Notes: generated by a model from the letters alone, not told the origin. Positions 25,026 to 34,816 are shown, counted from the stretch's first letter. The stretch: 64,000 bases of DNA from Paraburkholderia kururiensis (GCF_034424375.1 NZ_CP139965.1:4836001-4900000); one strand, 5' to 3'. Translations and numbers: made by a program.

Positions 25026-26351
25026 ATGAAACGAGCCTTGAGAACCGCGCTTCGGGCGCTTGCCGTCGGCGCCGTGGGATGCGCCGCGGCCGCGAGTGCC
25101 TCTGCCGCGACCGTGACGATCGCCATGTTGAACAACCCCGACATGATCGAGCTGAAGAAGCTCTCGCCCGCGTTCGAAAAGGCGAATCCGGACATCAAGC
25201 TCAACTGGGTGATTCTCGAAGAGAACGTGCTGCGCCAGCGCGCCACCACGGACATCACGACCAACAGCGGCCAGTTCGACGTGATGATGATCGGCACCTA
25301 CGAAACGCCGCAGTGGGGCAAGCGCGGCTGGCTTTCGCCGATGGCGAACCTGCCGGCCGACTACGATCTCAACGACGTCGTGAAGACCGCGCGCGACGGT
25401 CTCTCGTACAACGGCACGCTCTACGCGCTGCCGTTCTACGTCGAAAGCTCCATGACGTTCTATCGCAAGGACCTGTTCGCGGCCAAGGGCCTCAAGATGC
25501 CCGACCAGCCCACCTACGACCAGATCGCCCAGTTCGCCGACAAGCTCACGGACAAGGCCAACGGCGTCTACGGCATCTGCCTGCGCGGCAAGGCCGGCTG
25601 GGGCGAGAACATGGCCTACGTCACGACGCTCGTGAACACCTTCGGCGGCCGCTGGTTCGACGAGAAGTGGAACGCGCAGCTCACCTCGCCCGAATGGAAG
25701 AAGGCGGTGAACTTCTATGTCGACCTGCTGAAGAAGGACGGGCCGCCGGGAGCCAGCTCGAACGGCTTCAACGAAAACCTCACGCTGATGTCGTCGGGCA
25801 AGTGTGCGATGTGGATCGACGCCACCGTGGCCGCCGGCATGCTCTACAACAAGCAGCAGTCGCAGGTGGCCGACAAGATCGGCTTTGCCGCGGCGCCGGT
25901 CGAAGTCACGCCGAAGGGCTCGCACTGGCTGTGGTCGTGGGCGCTCGCCATTCCGAAGTCGTCGAAGCAGCAGGACGCGGCGAAGAAGTTCATCACGTGG
26001 GCGACGTCGAAGGGCTATATCGAGATGGTGGCCAAGGACGAAGGCTGGGCGTCGGTGCCGCCGGGCACGCGTGAATCCACGTATCAGCGCCCCGAATACA
26101 AGCAGGCCGCGCCGTTCTCCGAGTTCGTGCTGAAGGCGATCCAAAGCGCGGACCCGAATTCGCCGACCGCACAAAAGGTGCCGTACACGGGCGTGCAATT
26201 CGTTGGTATCCCTGAGTTCCAGTCGTTCGGCACGGTCGTGGGTCAAAGCATTGCCGGTGCGCTGGCGGGCCAGATGTCGGTCGACCAGGCACTGCAGGCA
26301 GGCAACGCCACGGCAGACCGCGCCGTGCGCCAGGCCGGCTATCTGAAGTGA
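25026..26351 (+). CDS. smoE: Sugar-alcohol ABC transporter periplasmic binding protein
   Basis: A 441-residue family 1 extracellular solute-binding protein. The signal peptide ends near ASASA-ATVTIAML. Conserved parts are FDVMMIGTYETPQWGKRGWL, ALPFYVESSMTFYRKDLF and GKCAMWIDATVAAGML, which match the sorbitol/mannitol-binding SmoE/MtlE group. It captures polyols in the periplasm for the two permeases encoded next. A CAGGAG ribosome site precedes the ATG. The specific ligand remains to be tested. Confidence 0.85.
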   Translation: MKRALRTALRALAVGAVGCAAAASASAATVTIAMLNNPDMIELKKLSPAFEKANPDIKLNWVILEENVLRQRATTDITTNSGQFDVMMIGTYETPQWGKRGWLSPMANLPADYDLNDVVKTARDGLSYNGTLYALPFYVESSMTFYRKDLFAAKGLKMPDQPTYDQIAQFADKLTDKANGVYGICLRGKAGWGENMAYVTTLVNTFGGRWFDEKWNAQLTSPEWKKAVNFYVDLLKKDGPPGASSNGFNENLTLMSSGKCAMWIDATVAAGMLYNKQQSQVADKIGFAAAPVEVTPKGSHWLWSWALAIPKSSKQQDAAKKFITWATSKGYIEMVAKDEGWASVPPGTRESTYQRPEYKQAAPFSEFVLKAIQSADPNSPTAQKVPYTGVQFVGIPEFQSFGTVVGQSIAGALAGQMSVDQALQAGNATADRAVRQAGYLK

Positions 26352-26510
26352 TTCGAAGCGACATGAAGTAAGTTGAAGTCACGCGAAGCAAGCGTTCCGG
26401 CAGCGGTGCCATCGTCATGTGCAGGGCGCGCCGCAGCCGGAACCCGTAGCACCCGAGCGAGCCGCCCGCTATACCGCCTGGCCCGCTCCAACCGAAGGGT
26501 GGTCACGATC

Positions 26511-27449
26511 ATGCGTCATCTCCATCTCCCCCTCATGCACTTCCACCGCGAAACCACTGAAGAGGCGAGCGATGTCGGCAAACGTCGGCCGTCGCGCTGG
26601 CTGATGACGCCGTCCGTGGCAGTCCTGCTGCTCTGGATGGCCATTCCGCTCGCGATGACCATCTGGTATTCGTTCTCGCGCTACAACCTGCTGAACCCGG
26701 ATGTGAAGGGCTTCGCGGGCATCGACAACTACCGCTTTCTCGCCACCGATCCGTCGTTCCTACCCTCCATCGCGCACACGCTCGAACTGATCGGTGCGGT
26801 GCTTGTCATTACCGTGGTGGGCGGCATACTCATGGCGGTGCTGTTCGACCGCAAGTTCTATGGCCAGGGCGTGGCGCGGCTGCTCGCCATTGCGCCGTTC
26901 TTCGTGATGCCCACGGTGAGCGCGCTGATCTGGAAGAACATGATCCTGCACCCGGTCTATGGACTCGTGGCAGCAGGCATGCGCGCGCTGGGCCTCACGC
27001 CGATCGACTGGTTCGCCCAGTATCCGCTTACGGCCGTCATCATGATCGTGGCCTGGCAGTGGCTGCCATTCGCATTCCTGATCCTGTTCACGGCCATCCA
27101 GTCGCTCGACCAGGAGCAGAAGGAAGCGGCGCGCATCGACGGCGCCGGGGCTTTCTCGATGTTCTTCTACATCACGCTGCCGCATCTGAAACGCGCCATC
27201 GCCGTGGTGGTGATGATGGAGACTATCTTCCTGCTTTCCATCTTCGCCGAGATCTACACGACCACAGGCGGCGGTCCCGGCAACGCGACGACCAACCTCT
27301 CGTATCTCATCTATTCGATGGGCCTGCAGCAGTTCGACGTCGGCATTGCGTCGGCGGGCGGCATTCTCGCCGTGGTGCTCGCGAACATCGTGTCGTTCTT
27401 CCTCGTGCGCATGCTCGCGAGGAACCTGAAAGGGGAGTACGAAAAATGA
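26511..27449 (+). CDS. smoF: Sugar-alcohol ABC transporter permease, MalF type
   Basis: A 312-residue membrane protein with six predicted helices. The ABC-permease EAA loop is EAARIDGAGAFSMFFYITLPHL. A short N-terminal cytoplasmic part precedes the first helix (SVAVLLLWMAIPLAM). I start at the ATG at 26511 with GAAGGGTGG upstream; an ATG eight codons later is possible. A gap of 159 bp separates it from smoE, larger than elsewhere in the operon and with no clear terminator. Its stop overlaps the start of smoG (ATGA). Confidence 0.85.
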   Translation: MRHLHLPLMHFHRETTEEASDVGKRRPSRWLMTPSVAVLLLWMAIPLAMTIWYSFSRYNLLNPDVKGFAGIDNYRFLATDPSFLPSIAHTLELIGAVLVITVVGGILMAVLFDRKFYGQGVARLLAIAPFFVMPTVSALIWKNMILHPVYGLVAAGMRALGLTPIDWFAQYPLTAVIMIVAWQWLPFAFLILFTAIQSLDQEQKEAARIDGAGAFSMFFYITLPHLKRAIAVVVMMETIFLLSIFAEIYTTTGGGPGNATTNLSYLIYSMGLQQFDVGIASAGGILAVVLANIVSFFLVRMLARNLKGEYEK

Positions 27450-28321
27450 GCCAGCTTGCCGCTTCTTCCGCTGCGTCGCCTTCGACGGCGCGCGCGCCGG
27501 GCGCTTCGCCGCTCGCCATGATTCGCCGCAGCATTCCGGGCATTCTCGCGTGGGCCATCGCGCTGCTGCTGTTCTTCCCGATCTTCTGGATGGCCATTAC
27601 GGCGTTCAAGACCGAACAGCAGGCGTATGCGTCGACGCTCTTCTTCATGCCGACGCTGGAGAGTTTCCGCGAGGTCTTCGCACGCAGCGACTACTTCGCG
27701 TTCGCCTGGAATTCGGTGCTGATCTCGGCAGGCGTCACGGTGATCTGCCTGCTGCTCGCCGTGCCCGCGGCTTACGCGATGGCGTTCTTCCCCGACCACC
27801 GCACGCAGAAGATCCTGCTGTGGATGCTCTCGACGAAGATGATGCCGTCCGTCGGAGTGCTCGTGCCCATCTACGTGCTCTGGAAAAACAGCGGGCTGCT
27901 CGACACCGTGTGGGGCCTCGTGATCGTCTACTCGCTCATCAACCTGCCCATTGCGGTGTGGATGGCGTTCACGTACTTCAACGAGATACCGCGCGACATC
28001 CTGGAAGCGGGCCGCATCGACGGCGCCGCGACCTGGCAGGAAATCCTCTATCTGCTGATGCCGATGGCGTTGCCCGGTCTCGCCTCCACGGCGCTCTTGC
28101 TTGTGATCCTCTCGTGGAACGAGGCGTTCTGGAGCATCAACCTGTCGAGTTCGCATGCGGCGCCGTTGACCGTGTTCATCGCGTCGTATTCGAGCCCCGA
28201 AGGGTTGTTCTGGGCGAAGCTTTCGGCCGCTTCGCTGCTCGCGGTGGCGCCCATCCTGATTGTCGGCTGGCTCTCGCAGAAGCAGCTGGTGCGCGGCCTC
28301 ACGTTCGGGGCGGTCAAATGA
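27446..28321 (+). CDS. smoG: Sugar-alcohol ABC transporter permease, MalG type
   Basis: A 291-residue membrane protein with six helices and the EAA loop (EAGRIDGAATWQEILYLLMP). It pairs with smoF to form the channel. The ATG overlaps the smoF stop, with AGGGGAG a few bases before it; this fixes the start despite a longer open frame. Its own stop overlaps the start of the HAD gene, so translation of the three is coupled. Confidence 0.87.
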   Translation: MSQLAASSAASPSTARAPGASPLAMIRRSIPGILAWAIALLLFFPIFWMAITAFKTEQQAYASTLFFMPTLESFREVFARSDYFAFAWNSVLISAGVTVICLLLAVPAAYAMAFFPDHRTQKILLWMLSTKMMPSVGVLVPIYVLWKNSGLLDTVWGLVIVYSLINLPIAVWMAFTYFNEIPRDILEAGRIDGAATWQEILYLLMPMALPGLASTALLLVILSWNEAFWSINLSSSHAAPLTVFIASYSSPEGLFWAKLSAASLLAVAPILIVGWLSQKQLVRGLTFGAVK

Positions 28322-29037
28322 CGGCAGCGGCAGGAACGGCAACAGCACGCGAGGCGACTGCGCTGGCGTTGATCTGCGACTGCGACGGCGTCTTGATCGA
28401 CAGCGAAGCCGTGGCCGCGCGCGTGCTGGTGCGCGAACTCGAAGCGCGCTGGCCCGACGCCGCGGTGGAGCCGGTCGTCATGCCGCTGCTCGGCCTGCGC
28501 ATCGAGCGTGTGCTGCAAGGCGCGGCGACGGAGCTTGGCAGGACGCTTCGCGACGACGAAGTGGCGGCGATTCGCAGCACGGTAGAGGCCGCTGCCGTGG
28601 ATGCGCCCACGGTGCAAGGTGTCGCCGCCGCGCTCGCACAGATTCCGTTCACCAAGGCCTGCGCGAGCAACAGCTACCGCGCTTACGTGCGCACGGTGCT
28701 CGCGCGTACTGGGCTCGCCACGTTTTTCGGCGAGCGCCTTTTCTGCGCCGATGCGGTCGCGCAACCGAAGCCCGCGCCCGACGTCTATCTCGCCGCCGCA
28801 CAAGGGCTGGGCCTCGCGCCGCAGGCGTGCCTCGTGGTGGAAGACAGCGTGACGGGCGTGACGGCCGCGAGCGCGGCCGGCATGACGGTACTCGGTTTCA
28901 TCGGCGGCACGCACGTGGGCGGCCATCAGGCGAGCGCGTTGCAGTCGGCCGGTGCGCATCACGTATTCGACGACATGCGCGAGCTGCCCGCGCTTGCCGC
29001 GCAGTGGCAGCAACGTGCGGCAGTGGGCTCGTACTGA
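28318..29037 (+). CDS. HAD-superfamily phosphatase / beta-phosphoglucomutase-like protein
   Basis: A 239-residue HAD hydrolase with cap. Motif I is ICDCDGVLIDSE (nucleophile and acid Asp), motif II is CASNS, and motif III/IV are PKPAPDVYLAAA and VVEDSVTGVTAA. Such proteins dephosphorylate sugar phosphates or isomerise them. It sits between the permease and ATPase genes of the polyol transporter, with its ATG overlapping the smoG stop. A role in removing a stray or toxic polyol phosphate is inferred from context. The substrate is unknown. Confidence 0.85.
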   Translation: MTAAAGTATAREATALALICDCDGVLIDSEAVAARVLVRELEARWPDAAVEPVVMPLLGLRIERVLQGAATELGRTLRDDEVAAIRSTVEAAAVDAPTVQGVAAALAQIPFTKACASNSYRAYVRTVLARTGLATFFGERLFCADAVAQPKPAPDVYLAAAQGLGLAPQACLVVEDSVTGVTAASAAGMTVLGFIGGTHVGGHQASALQSAGAHHVFDDMRELPALAAQWQQRAAVGSY

Positions 29038-29131
29038 GTCTCGTGAGCAAGCGAAGCAGCGCGAGACGCGTGAGACGACAGACGATGCAACAGGCAATAC
29101 CCGCAACACCCGCAAAATTCGGAGACACATC

Positions 29132-30241
29132 ATGGCAAGCGTGACCTTGCGTAACGTGAACAAGCGCTACGACGACAACGAAGTGCTGCGCAACGTGAAC
29201 CTCGACATCGCCGACGGCGAGTTCGTCGTGTTCGTCGGCCCAAGCGGATGCGGCAAGTCCACGCTGATGCGCATGATCGCGGGGCTCGAAGAGATCAGCG
29301 CGGGCGACCTCATGATCGACGGCGCGCGCATGAACGAAGTGCCGCCCGCCAAGCGCGGCATCGCGATGGTGTTCCAGTCGTACGCGCTCTATCCGCACAT
29401 GACGCTCTACGACAACATGGCGTTCGGCCTCAAGCTCGCGGGCGCGAAGAAGCCCGAGATCGACGCCGCCGTGAAGAACGCCGCGAAGATCCTGCACATC
29501 GACCATCTGCTCGACCGCAAGCCCAAGCAACTGTCGGGCGGCCAGCGTCAGCGCGTCGCCATTGGCCGCGCCATCACGCGCAAGCCGAAGGTGTTCCTGT
29601 TCGACGAGCCGCTCTCGAACCTCGATGCCGCGCTGCGCGTGAAAATGCGCCTCGAGTTCGCGCGTCTGCACGACGAGCTGAAGACCACGATGATCTACGT
29701 GACGCACGATCAGGTGGAAGCCATGACGCTCGCCGACAAGATCGTCGTGCTCTCCGCGGGCAACGTCGAACAGGTGGGCTCGCCGAACCTGCTCTATCAC
29801 GCGCCGGCCAACCGCTTCGTGGCCGGTTTCATCGGCTCGCCGAAGATGAATTTCCTCGAAGGCGTGGTGCGTTCGGTGGCGCGCGACGGCGTGCTCGTGG
29901 CCTTTGCGACGGGCGAGACGCAAAAGGTGGCCGTGGAGCCGGGTACGGCGCGCGAGGGCGACAAGGTGTCCGTGGGCATTCGCCCCGAGCATCTGCACGT
30001 GGGCGCGGGCGAGTACGGCGTGGGCGCGCGCACGATGACGGTGGAGTCGCTCGGCGACGCGGCTTATCTGTATGCGGAGTCGTCGGTGGCGCCGGACGGG
30101 CTGATCGCGCGCATTCCGCCGCTCGAAAAGCACGAGCACGGCGAGACGCTGATGCTGGGCGCCGCGCCCGAGCATTGCCATCTGTTCGATGCCAACGGCC
30201 AGGCGTTCGCGCGCAAGATCGTCGAGGTGCTGGCCGCTTGA
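29132..30241 (+). CDS. smoK: Sugar-alcohol ABC transporter ATP-binding protein (MalK/UgpC type)
   Basis: A 369-residue ATPase. Walker A is GPSGCGKST, signature LSGGQRQR, Walker B VFLFDEPLSNLD, and the switch THDQVEAMTLADK. The C-terminal half (about 240-369) is the TOBE/regulatory domain with GIRPEHLH. GGAGAC precedes the ATG at 29132; the longer frame overlaps the HAD gene end and is not homologous. It completes the transporter smoEFGK. Confidence 0.92.
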   Translation: MASVTLRNVNKRYDDNEVLRNVNLDIADGEFVVFVGPSGCGKSTLMRMIAGLEEISAGDLMIDGARMNEVPPAKRGIAMVFQSYALYPHMTLYDNMAFGLKLAGAKKPEIDAAVKNAAKILHIDHLLDRKPKQLSGGQRQRVAIGRAITRKPKVFLFDEPLSNLDAALRVKMRLEFARLHDELKTTMIYVTHDQVEAMTLADKIVVLSAGNVEQVGSPNLLYHAPANRFVAGFIGSPKMNFLEGVVRSVARDGVLVAFATGETQKVAVEPGTAREGDKVSVGIRPEHLHVGAGEYGVGARTMTVESLGDAAYLYAESSVAPDGLIARIPPLEKHEHGETLMLGAAPEHCHLFDANGQAFARKIVEVLAA

Positions 30242-30285
30242 TGCTGATATGCCTGACGCTTGAGGCCCGAGGGCGCGGTGCGGCG

Positions 30286-31239
30286 TTAAAGGCTCTCTTC
30301 CAGCGCCGCCTGCGCCGAAAGCTCGTCGGTGACGAGCCCTGACAGCCAGCCGCCCTTGAGCGCCGCGAGCACCGCTTCGCGCTTGCGCTCGCCGCCTGCA
30401 AAGCCGATGGTGGGGCGGCGAGGCGGCGAATCCAGGCGGATGCTCGTCACGCGCCGCCCCGTGGGCGATTCGACGCGCCGGCCCGAAGCGTCGATGGGCA
30501 AGCCCAGCATTTCCGCCACCGCGCCCAGTTGCGTCAACTCGCGCACTTCGGCCGAGGTAATGAAGCCGTCCTCGTGCAGCGGGCAGTTCGGCCCGATGTT
30601 GCCGATGCCGACGAACGCCACGTCCGCTTCACCTGAAAGCCCTTCCACGATGCGATAGAGCCGGTGATTGCACCACTGCGCGCGTTCGGCCTCGTTGTCG
30701 GCGATGAGCGGCGCGGGCAGCAGAAAATGCTTGCCGCCGGTTTTTTCCGAGATATGCAGCGCCACGTCGTAGCGGTTCGACGAGCCGTCTTGCGCAATCG
30801 CGCCCACCATCGAAACGAGCCGGTGCTGCGGACGGTCGAGCTGCGCGATCTGATCGACCGCCGCCTTCAGCGTGCGTCCGCTGCTCACGGCAATCACCAT
30901 GGGCTTTTCTTCGGTGAGGTAGCGCTCCATGACCTGGGCGCCGGCCACGGCGAGCTTCCGGTCGATTTCCTCGGGGCTGTCGTCGTCCACGGGCACCACC
31001 TCGCACACCGCGAGACCGTAGCGCTTCGAGAGACGGTCGGCGAGCGCGAGGCAATCGGCGAGCCGATGATCCACGCGTACCCGGATCAGGTTCTTTTCGA
31101 CCGCGAACGCCACGAGCCGCTGCGCGACCGGGCGCGAGACCTGCAGCTTCTCGGCGATTTCGTTCTGCGTGTTGCCCGCCACGTAGTAGAGCCACGCGGC
31201 GCGGGTGGCGAGGTCGAGTTTTTCGGATGACTTGGGCAC
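30286..31239 (-). CDS. smoC: SorC/DeoR-family sugar-binding transcriptional regulator
   Basis: A 317-residue regulator. The N-terminal helix-turn-helix is RAAWLYYVAGNTQNEIAEKL with VSRPVAQRLVAFA. The rest is the SorC sugar-phosphate-binding domain (VAVSSGRTLKAAVDQIA, DVAFVGIGNIG, GRRVTSIRLD). It probably senses a phosphorylated sugar or polyol and controls the polyol genes on both sides. It is convergent with smoK and lies upstream of xylB-dalD on the same strand as those genes. The shared element at 24043 and 34472 is its most likely binding site. Confidence 0.85.
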   Translation of the reverse strand: MPKSSEKLDLATRAAWLYYVAGNTQNEIAEKLQVSRPVAQRLVAFAVEKNLIRVRVDHRLADCLALADRLSKRYGLAVCEVVPVDDDSPEEIDRKLAVAGAQVMERYLTEEKPMVIAVSSGRTLKAAVDQIAQLDRPQHRLVSMVGAIAQDGSSNRYDVALHISEKTGGKHFLLPAPLIADNEAERAQWCNHRLYRIVEGLSGEADVAFVGIGNIGPNCPLHEDGFITSAEVRELTQLGAVAEMLGLPIDASGRRVESPTGRRVTSIRLDSPPRRPTIGFAGGERKREAVLAALKGGWLSGLVTDELSAQAALEESL

Positions 31240-31371
31240 GATGATTCGTCTCGAAAGACCTGGGCGGCGCCTGCTGGCGTCGCCGGATGCGCGACTATAC
31301 CAGCGGCGGGAAGGGCATCTTGGCGCGCCTTACGGGCGAGGGCGGCACGTCGCGGCTCGCATGACGCGGCG

Positions 31372-32853
31372 TTATGCGAGCCGCTCGCGCGACGCATCGA
31401 AGAGCGGGCGCACATGCCGGTACAGCGCGCGGAAACTATCCAGCCGCGCACGCAACGCCGCATGACGCTCGCGATTTGGCGTGAATTCCGCGACCACGGG
31501 CGGCTTCGTCAGCACCGCGTGCGGGTCGCCGCCCGCGGCGAGCCAGCCGAGGCGTGCAGCACCCAGTGCCGCGCCCGTTTCGCCGCCGCCGTGCTGGCGC
31601 GTGGGCGTATCGAACGCATCGGCGAGCAGTTGCGCCCAGTAGCGGCTGCGCGCGCCGCCGCCCAGCATCGAGAGCGGTCCCGTTTCGGTGCCCGCGGCAC
31701 GCAGCGCGTCGAGGCCATCGGTGAGCGCGAGCGTCACGCCTTCGAGCACGGCGTAGCCGAGCAGCGCGCGGTCCGTTGCGTGCGTCATGCCGAAGAACAC
31801 GCCCTGCGCGTAGGGGTCGTTGTGCGGCGTGCGTTCGCCCGAGAGATAGGGCAAAAAGAGCGGTGCGGTGGCGAGCGCGTCGGGCGAAAGTTGCTCGACT
31901 TCGGCGAGCAGCGTGGGTTCGTCGGTGGAGGTGAGCTTGCAGACCCAACGCAGGCAGCTCGCGGCGGAAAGCACCACGCTCATCTGATGCCAGCGGTCGG
32001 GAATCGCGTGACAGAACGCATGTACGGCCGACGCGGGGTTAGGCCGGAAGCGGTCGCCCACCACACAGAGCACGCCCGAGGTGCCGAGCGAGACGAAGCC
32101 GTCGCCCGGTTGCGTGGCGCCGATGCCGATGGCGCTCGTCGCGTTGTCGCCGCCGCCTGCCGCGACGATCACGTCGGGCGAGAGGCCGAGTTCACGCGCG
32201 ACGTTGGGCAGCAACGTGCCCGAAGGCGCGCTGCCCTCGGCAAGGCGCGGCATCTGCGAGCGGCGCATGTCGCAGGCGGCGAGCAGTGCGTCGGACCAGT
32301 CGCGCTTCGCGACGTCGAGCCAGAGCGTGCCGGCGGCATCGGACGGATCGGACACCTTGCCGCCCGTCAGCTTCAAACGCAGATAGTCTTTCGGCAGCAG
32401 CACGCAGGCCGTTTCGCGAAAGACGTGCGGTTCGTGACGCGCCACCCACAGCAGCTTCGGCGCGGTGAAACCGGGCATGGCGAGATTGCCCGCGATGTCG
32501 TGCAGCTTCGGCGTGCGCGCGGTGAGCTCCGCGCATTCGTCCACGCTGCGCATGTCGTTCCAGAGAATGGCGGGACGCAGCACGCGGTCGTGCGCATCGA
32601 GCAGCACGGCGCCGTGCATCTGTCCCGACAGCCCGATGCCGCGCACTTCCGCGTATGCCTGCGGGTGCCGTTCGCGCAGTGTGCGCAGCGCGCTGAGCGT
32701 GCCGGCCCACCAGTCTGCGGGATTCTGTTCGGACCAGCGCGGACGCGGACGCGAGACCGAAAACGGTGTGCCCGCCGTACCGACCACGCGGCCGTCGGCG
32801 GCGAGCAGCAGGACTTTCACTTCGGACGTGCCGAGGTCGATGCCGAGGTACAT
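31372..32853 (-). CDS. xylB: D-xylulokinase
   Basis: A 493-residue FGGY kinase producing D-xylulose 5-phosphate, which enters the pentose phosphate pathway. It has MYLGIDLGTSEVKVLLL, GIGLSGQMHGAVLLD, VAAGGGDNATSAIGIGA, and the ATP-site GPLSMLGGGARSRYWAQLLAD. Length and motifs agree with bacterial XylB. It lies 78 bp downstream of the D-arabinitol dehydrogenase-like gene, which would supply D-xylulose. The pair is transcribed away from the smo operon but shares its operator. Confidence 0.92.
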   Translation of the reverse strand: MYLGIDLGTSEVKVLLLAADGRVVGTAGTPFSVSRPRPRWSEQNPADWWAGTLSALRTLRERHPQAYAEVRGIGLSGQMHGAVLLDAHDRVLRPAILWNDMRSVDECAELTARTPKLHDIAGNLAMPGFTAPKLLWVARHEPHVFRETACVLLPKDYLRLKLTGGKVSDPSDAAGTLWLDVAKRDWSDALLAACDMRRSQMPRLAEGSAPSGTLLPNVARELGLSPDVIVAAGGGDNATSAIGIGATQPGDGFVSLGTSGVLCVVGDRFRPNPASAVHAFCHAIPDRWHQMSVVLSAASCLRWVCKLTSTDEPTLLAEVEQLSPDALATAPLFLPYLSGERTPHNDPYAQGVFFGMTHATDRALLGYAVLEGVTLALTDGLDALRAAGTETGPLSMLGGGARSRYWAQLLADAFDTPTRQHGGGETGAALGAARLGWLAAGGDPHAVLTKPPVVAEFTPNRERHAALRARLDSFRALYRHVRPLFDASRERLA

Positions 32854-32931
32854 GAGCGCTCAAACTTCGTCGTTGAGAGATGCGCTACTTTAGCCGCATG
32901 CCGCGCGTGTCGCCATGCGCATTCACCCCAT

Positions 32932-34359
32932 TCAGCCCTGCGTGCGGCCGCCAGCGTTTCGTTTGGCGAGCCACGCGTCCACGCGTGCAAGCGCCACACG
33001 CAGCGCGTCGACCAGCGCTGCCGTGCCCGCCATGCGACCCCATAGCAGACGATCCGCGGCAAAGGCGACGAGCGGATCCGTAGCGGCGAACATGGCGCGC
33101 ACCGCGCGTTCGTCCATCACGCCGTCCTGGTAGGTGTACGGCAACTCGCCGCGCTGCCAGCGCTCGAGGAAGCGGAAGAACAGCGCGGGCAACACGGCGG
33201 TGGCGGCGGGCTGCTTGCCCGCGTCGATACGTTGCGCGAGCGTGGGCGCGATGAAGCCGGGAATCTTCGAGAAGCCGTCGGCGGCCACGCGCTGGTTCGT
33301 GTCCTGAATGAACGGATTGCCGAAGCGTTCGAGCACCACGTCGCGATAGCGCGCGAGGTTGATGGGGCTGGGCGTGAGGCAGGGGATCACGTCTTCGGTC
33401 ACGTAGTCGTGCGCGAACTGGCGGATCTCGGCATCGGCGGTGCCTTCGTGGATGTAGGCTAAGCCCACGAGCGTGCCCGCCCACGCAATGCAGCTATGGC
33501 TCGCGTTGAGGATGCGGATCTTCGCTTCCTCGTACGGCATGACCGACTCGACCAGCTCCGCACCCGCGCGCTCCCACGCGGGTCGTCCCGCGATGAAGCG
33601 ATCTTCGATCACCCACTGGATGAAGGCCTCGCCCATCACGGGGCACGCGTCGTCCACGCCGGTTGCCGCGAGCACACGCTCGCGCACGTCGGGCGTGGGG
33701 CGTGGCGTGATGCGATCCACCATCGATTCGGGGCACGCGGTGTTGTTGTCGAACCATTCACGCAACGCGGTCGCGCCGCGGCGGTCGAGAAACTCGGTCA
33801 TGCCCGCGCGAAAGCGCTTGCCGTTGCTGCGCAGGTTGTCGCAGCTTTGCAGCGTGACGGGGCCCGCGTTGCAGCGCATGCGTGCTTCGAGGATCGCGGC
33901 GAGCGCGCCGTAGATCGTGGTGCGTCCACCGGCGAGGTCCGCCGCGAGATCGGGGTTCGCCGTGTCGAGCCGGTCGTGTTCGTCGAGGTAATAGCCGCCT
34001 TCCGTCACCGTGAACGAGATGATCTTGCAGGCGGGGTCCGCGCCCGCCTCGACGAGCGGCGCGAGGTCGGCGGCCCAGGGCAGTACGCGGCGAATCGAAC
34101 GGATCGTCTCGTAAGCGCGCTCGCCCTGCGGCGTCACGGTTTCCAGCGTGTAGACGCCGGACTGCGCAGCGAGCGCGTCGAGCACGGCGTTCATGTCGCC
34201 GCGAATGTTGCCGACCGTGAGCGACCAGTCGGCCTCGTCGGCCTCTTTCGCCGCACGAAGCTCGTTCACGCGATGCAGATACCAGGCCTGATGCGCGCGA
34301 TGAAACGACCCTGCACCGATGTGCAGAATCACGTTCGCATCGCTGCGTTCGGTGTTCAT
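32932..34359 (-). CDS. dalD: Polyol dehydrogenase, D-arabinitol 4-dehydrogenase-like (mannitol dehydrogenase family)
   Basis: A 475-residue member of the long-chain polyol-specific dehydrogenases, which use NAD. The N-terminus is ILHIGAGSFHRAHQAWYLHR. The catalytic Lys-Asn-His group is visible in KIRILNASHSCIAW. It would oxidise D-arabinitol to D-xylulose, fed to the kinase next door; mannitol 2-dehydrogenase is the main alternative in this family. The xylulokinase partner favours arabinitol. AGGAGACGC precedes the ATG at 34357-34359. The upstream region holds a promoter with the shared operator. Confidence 0.8.
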   Translation of the reverse strand: MNTERSDANVILHIGAGSFHRAHQAWYLHRVNELRAAKEADEADWSLTVGNIRGDMNAVLDALAAQSGVYTLETVTPQGERAYETIRSIRRVLPWAADLAPLVEAGADPACKIISFTVTEGGYYLDEHDRLDTANPDLAADLAGGRTTIYGALAAILEARMRCNAGPVTLQSCDNLRSNGKRFRAGMTEFLDRRGATALREWFDNNTACPESMVDRITPRPTPDVRERVLAATGVDDACPVMGEAFIQWVIEDRFIAGRPAWERAGAELVESVMPYEEAKIRILNASHSCIAWAGTLVGLAYIHEGTADAEIRQFAHDYVTEDVIPCLTPSPINLARYRDVVLERFGNPFIQDTNQRVAADGFSKIPGFIAPTLAQRIDAGKQPAATAVLPALFFRFLERWQRGELPYTYQDGVMDERAVRAMFAATDPLVAFAADRLLWGRMAGTAALVDALRVALARVDAWLAKRNAGGRTQG

Positions 34360-34471
34360 GAGCGTCTCCTGAAGGGCATGCGCACGTGATGACGCACGCC
34401 CGGCGCGCGTCTGTGCGTTCTGTGGCTAATTTGAGCTTGCGGCCCGCGAACCGACGATTCGCGTGCATAGA

Positions 34472-34525
34472 GAACATTTGCTCTGCGTTTGAACGAATGA
34501 TCGTATTCGCCGATACGAAAGTCAA
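34472..34525 (-). promoter_or_regulatory. Promoter and shared operator of the dalD-xylB operon
   Basis: On the minus strand TTGACT (34520-34525) is 17 bp from GATCAT (34497-34502). A 32-bp element (34472-34503) overlaps the -10 and runs downstream; on this strand it begins CGATCATTCG and ends GAGCAAATGTTC. It matches 27 of 32 bases of the smoS element. Box identity, spacing and operator position are the same in both promoters. Confidence 0.65.
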
Positions 34526-34816
34526 GGCGCGGGCGGCCAGTTTCGGTGGCGCAGCGCGGCGCAGAAGCCTTGGTGAGGCTTGTCTGGAGCGGAAGGAAAG
34601 CGAGGGCCGGCAAGAGGCGCAGCAGCAATCCGGCGTCGCCCGGGCGCTGTTGCATTGCATCAAATTTGACACGAAACGCGTCGGGACTAACCCGAATGCA
34701 AAAAAGTATCGGTCCGGGGTCTCATTTCGAGTGGCCCCGCGCGCGCCCGGCGACTACCTTTTCGCATAACACAAAGCCACTGCGCTCGATGCGCTGGACG
34801 GTCGACGAGAGACATC

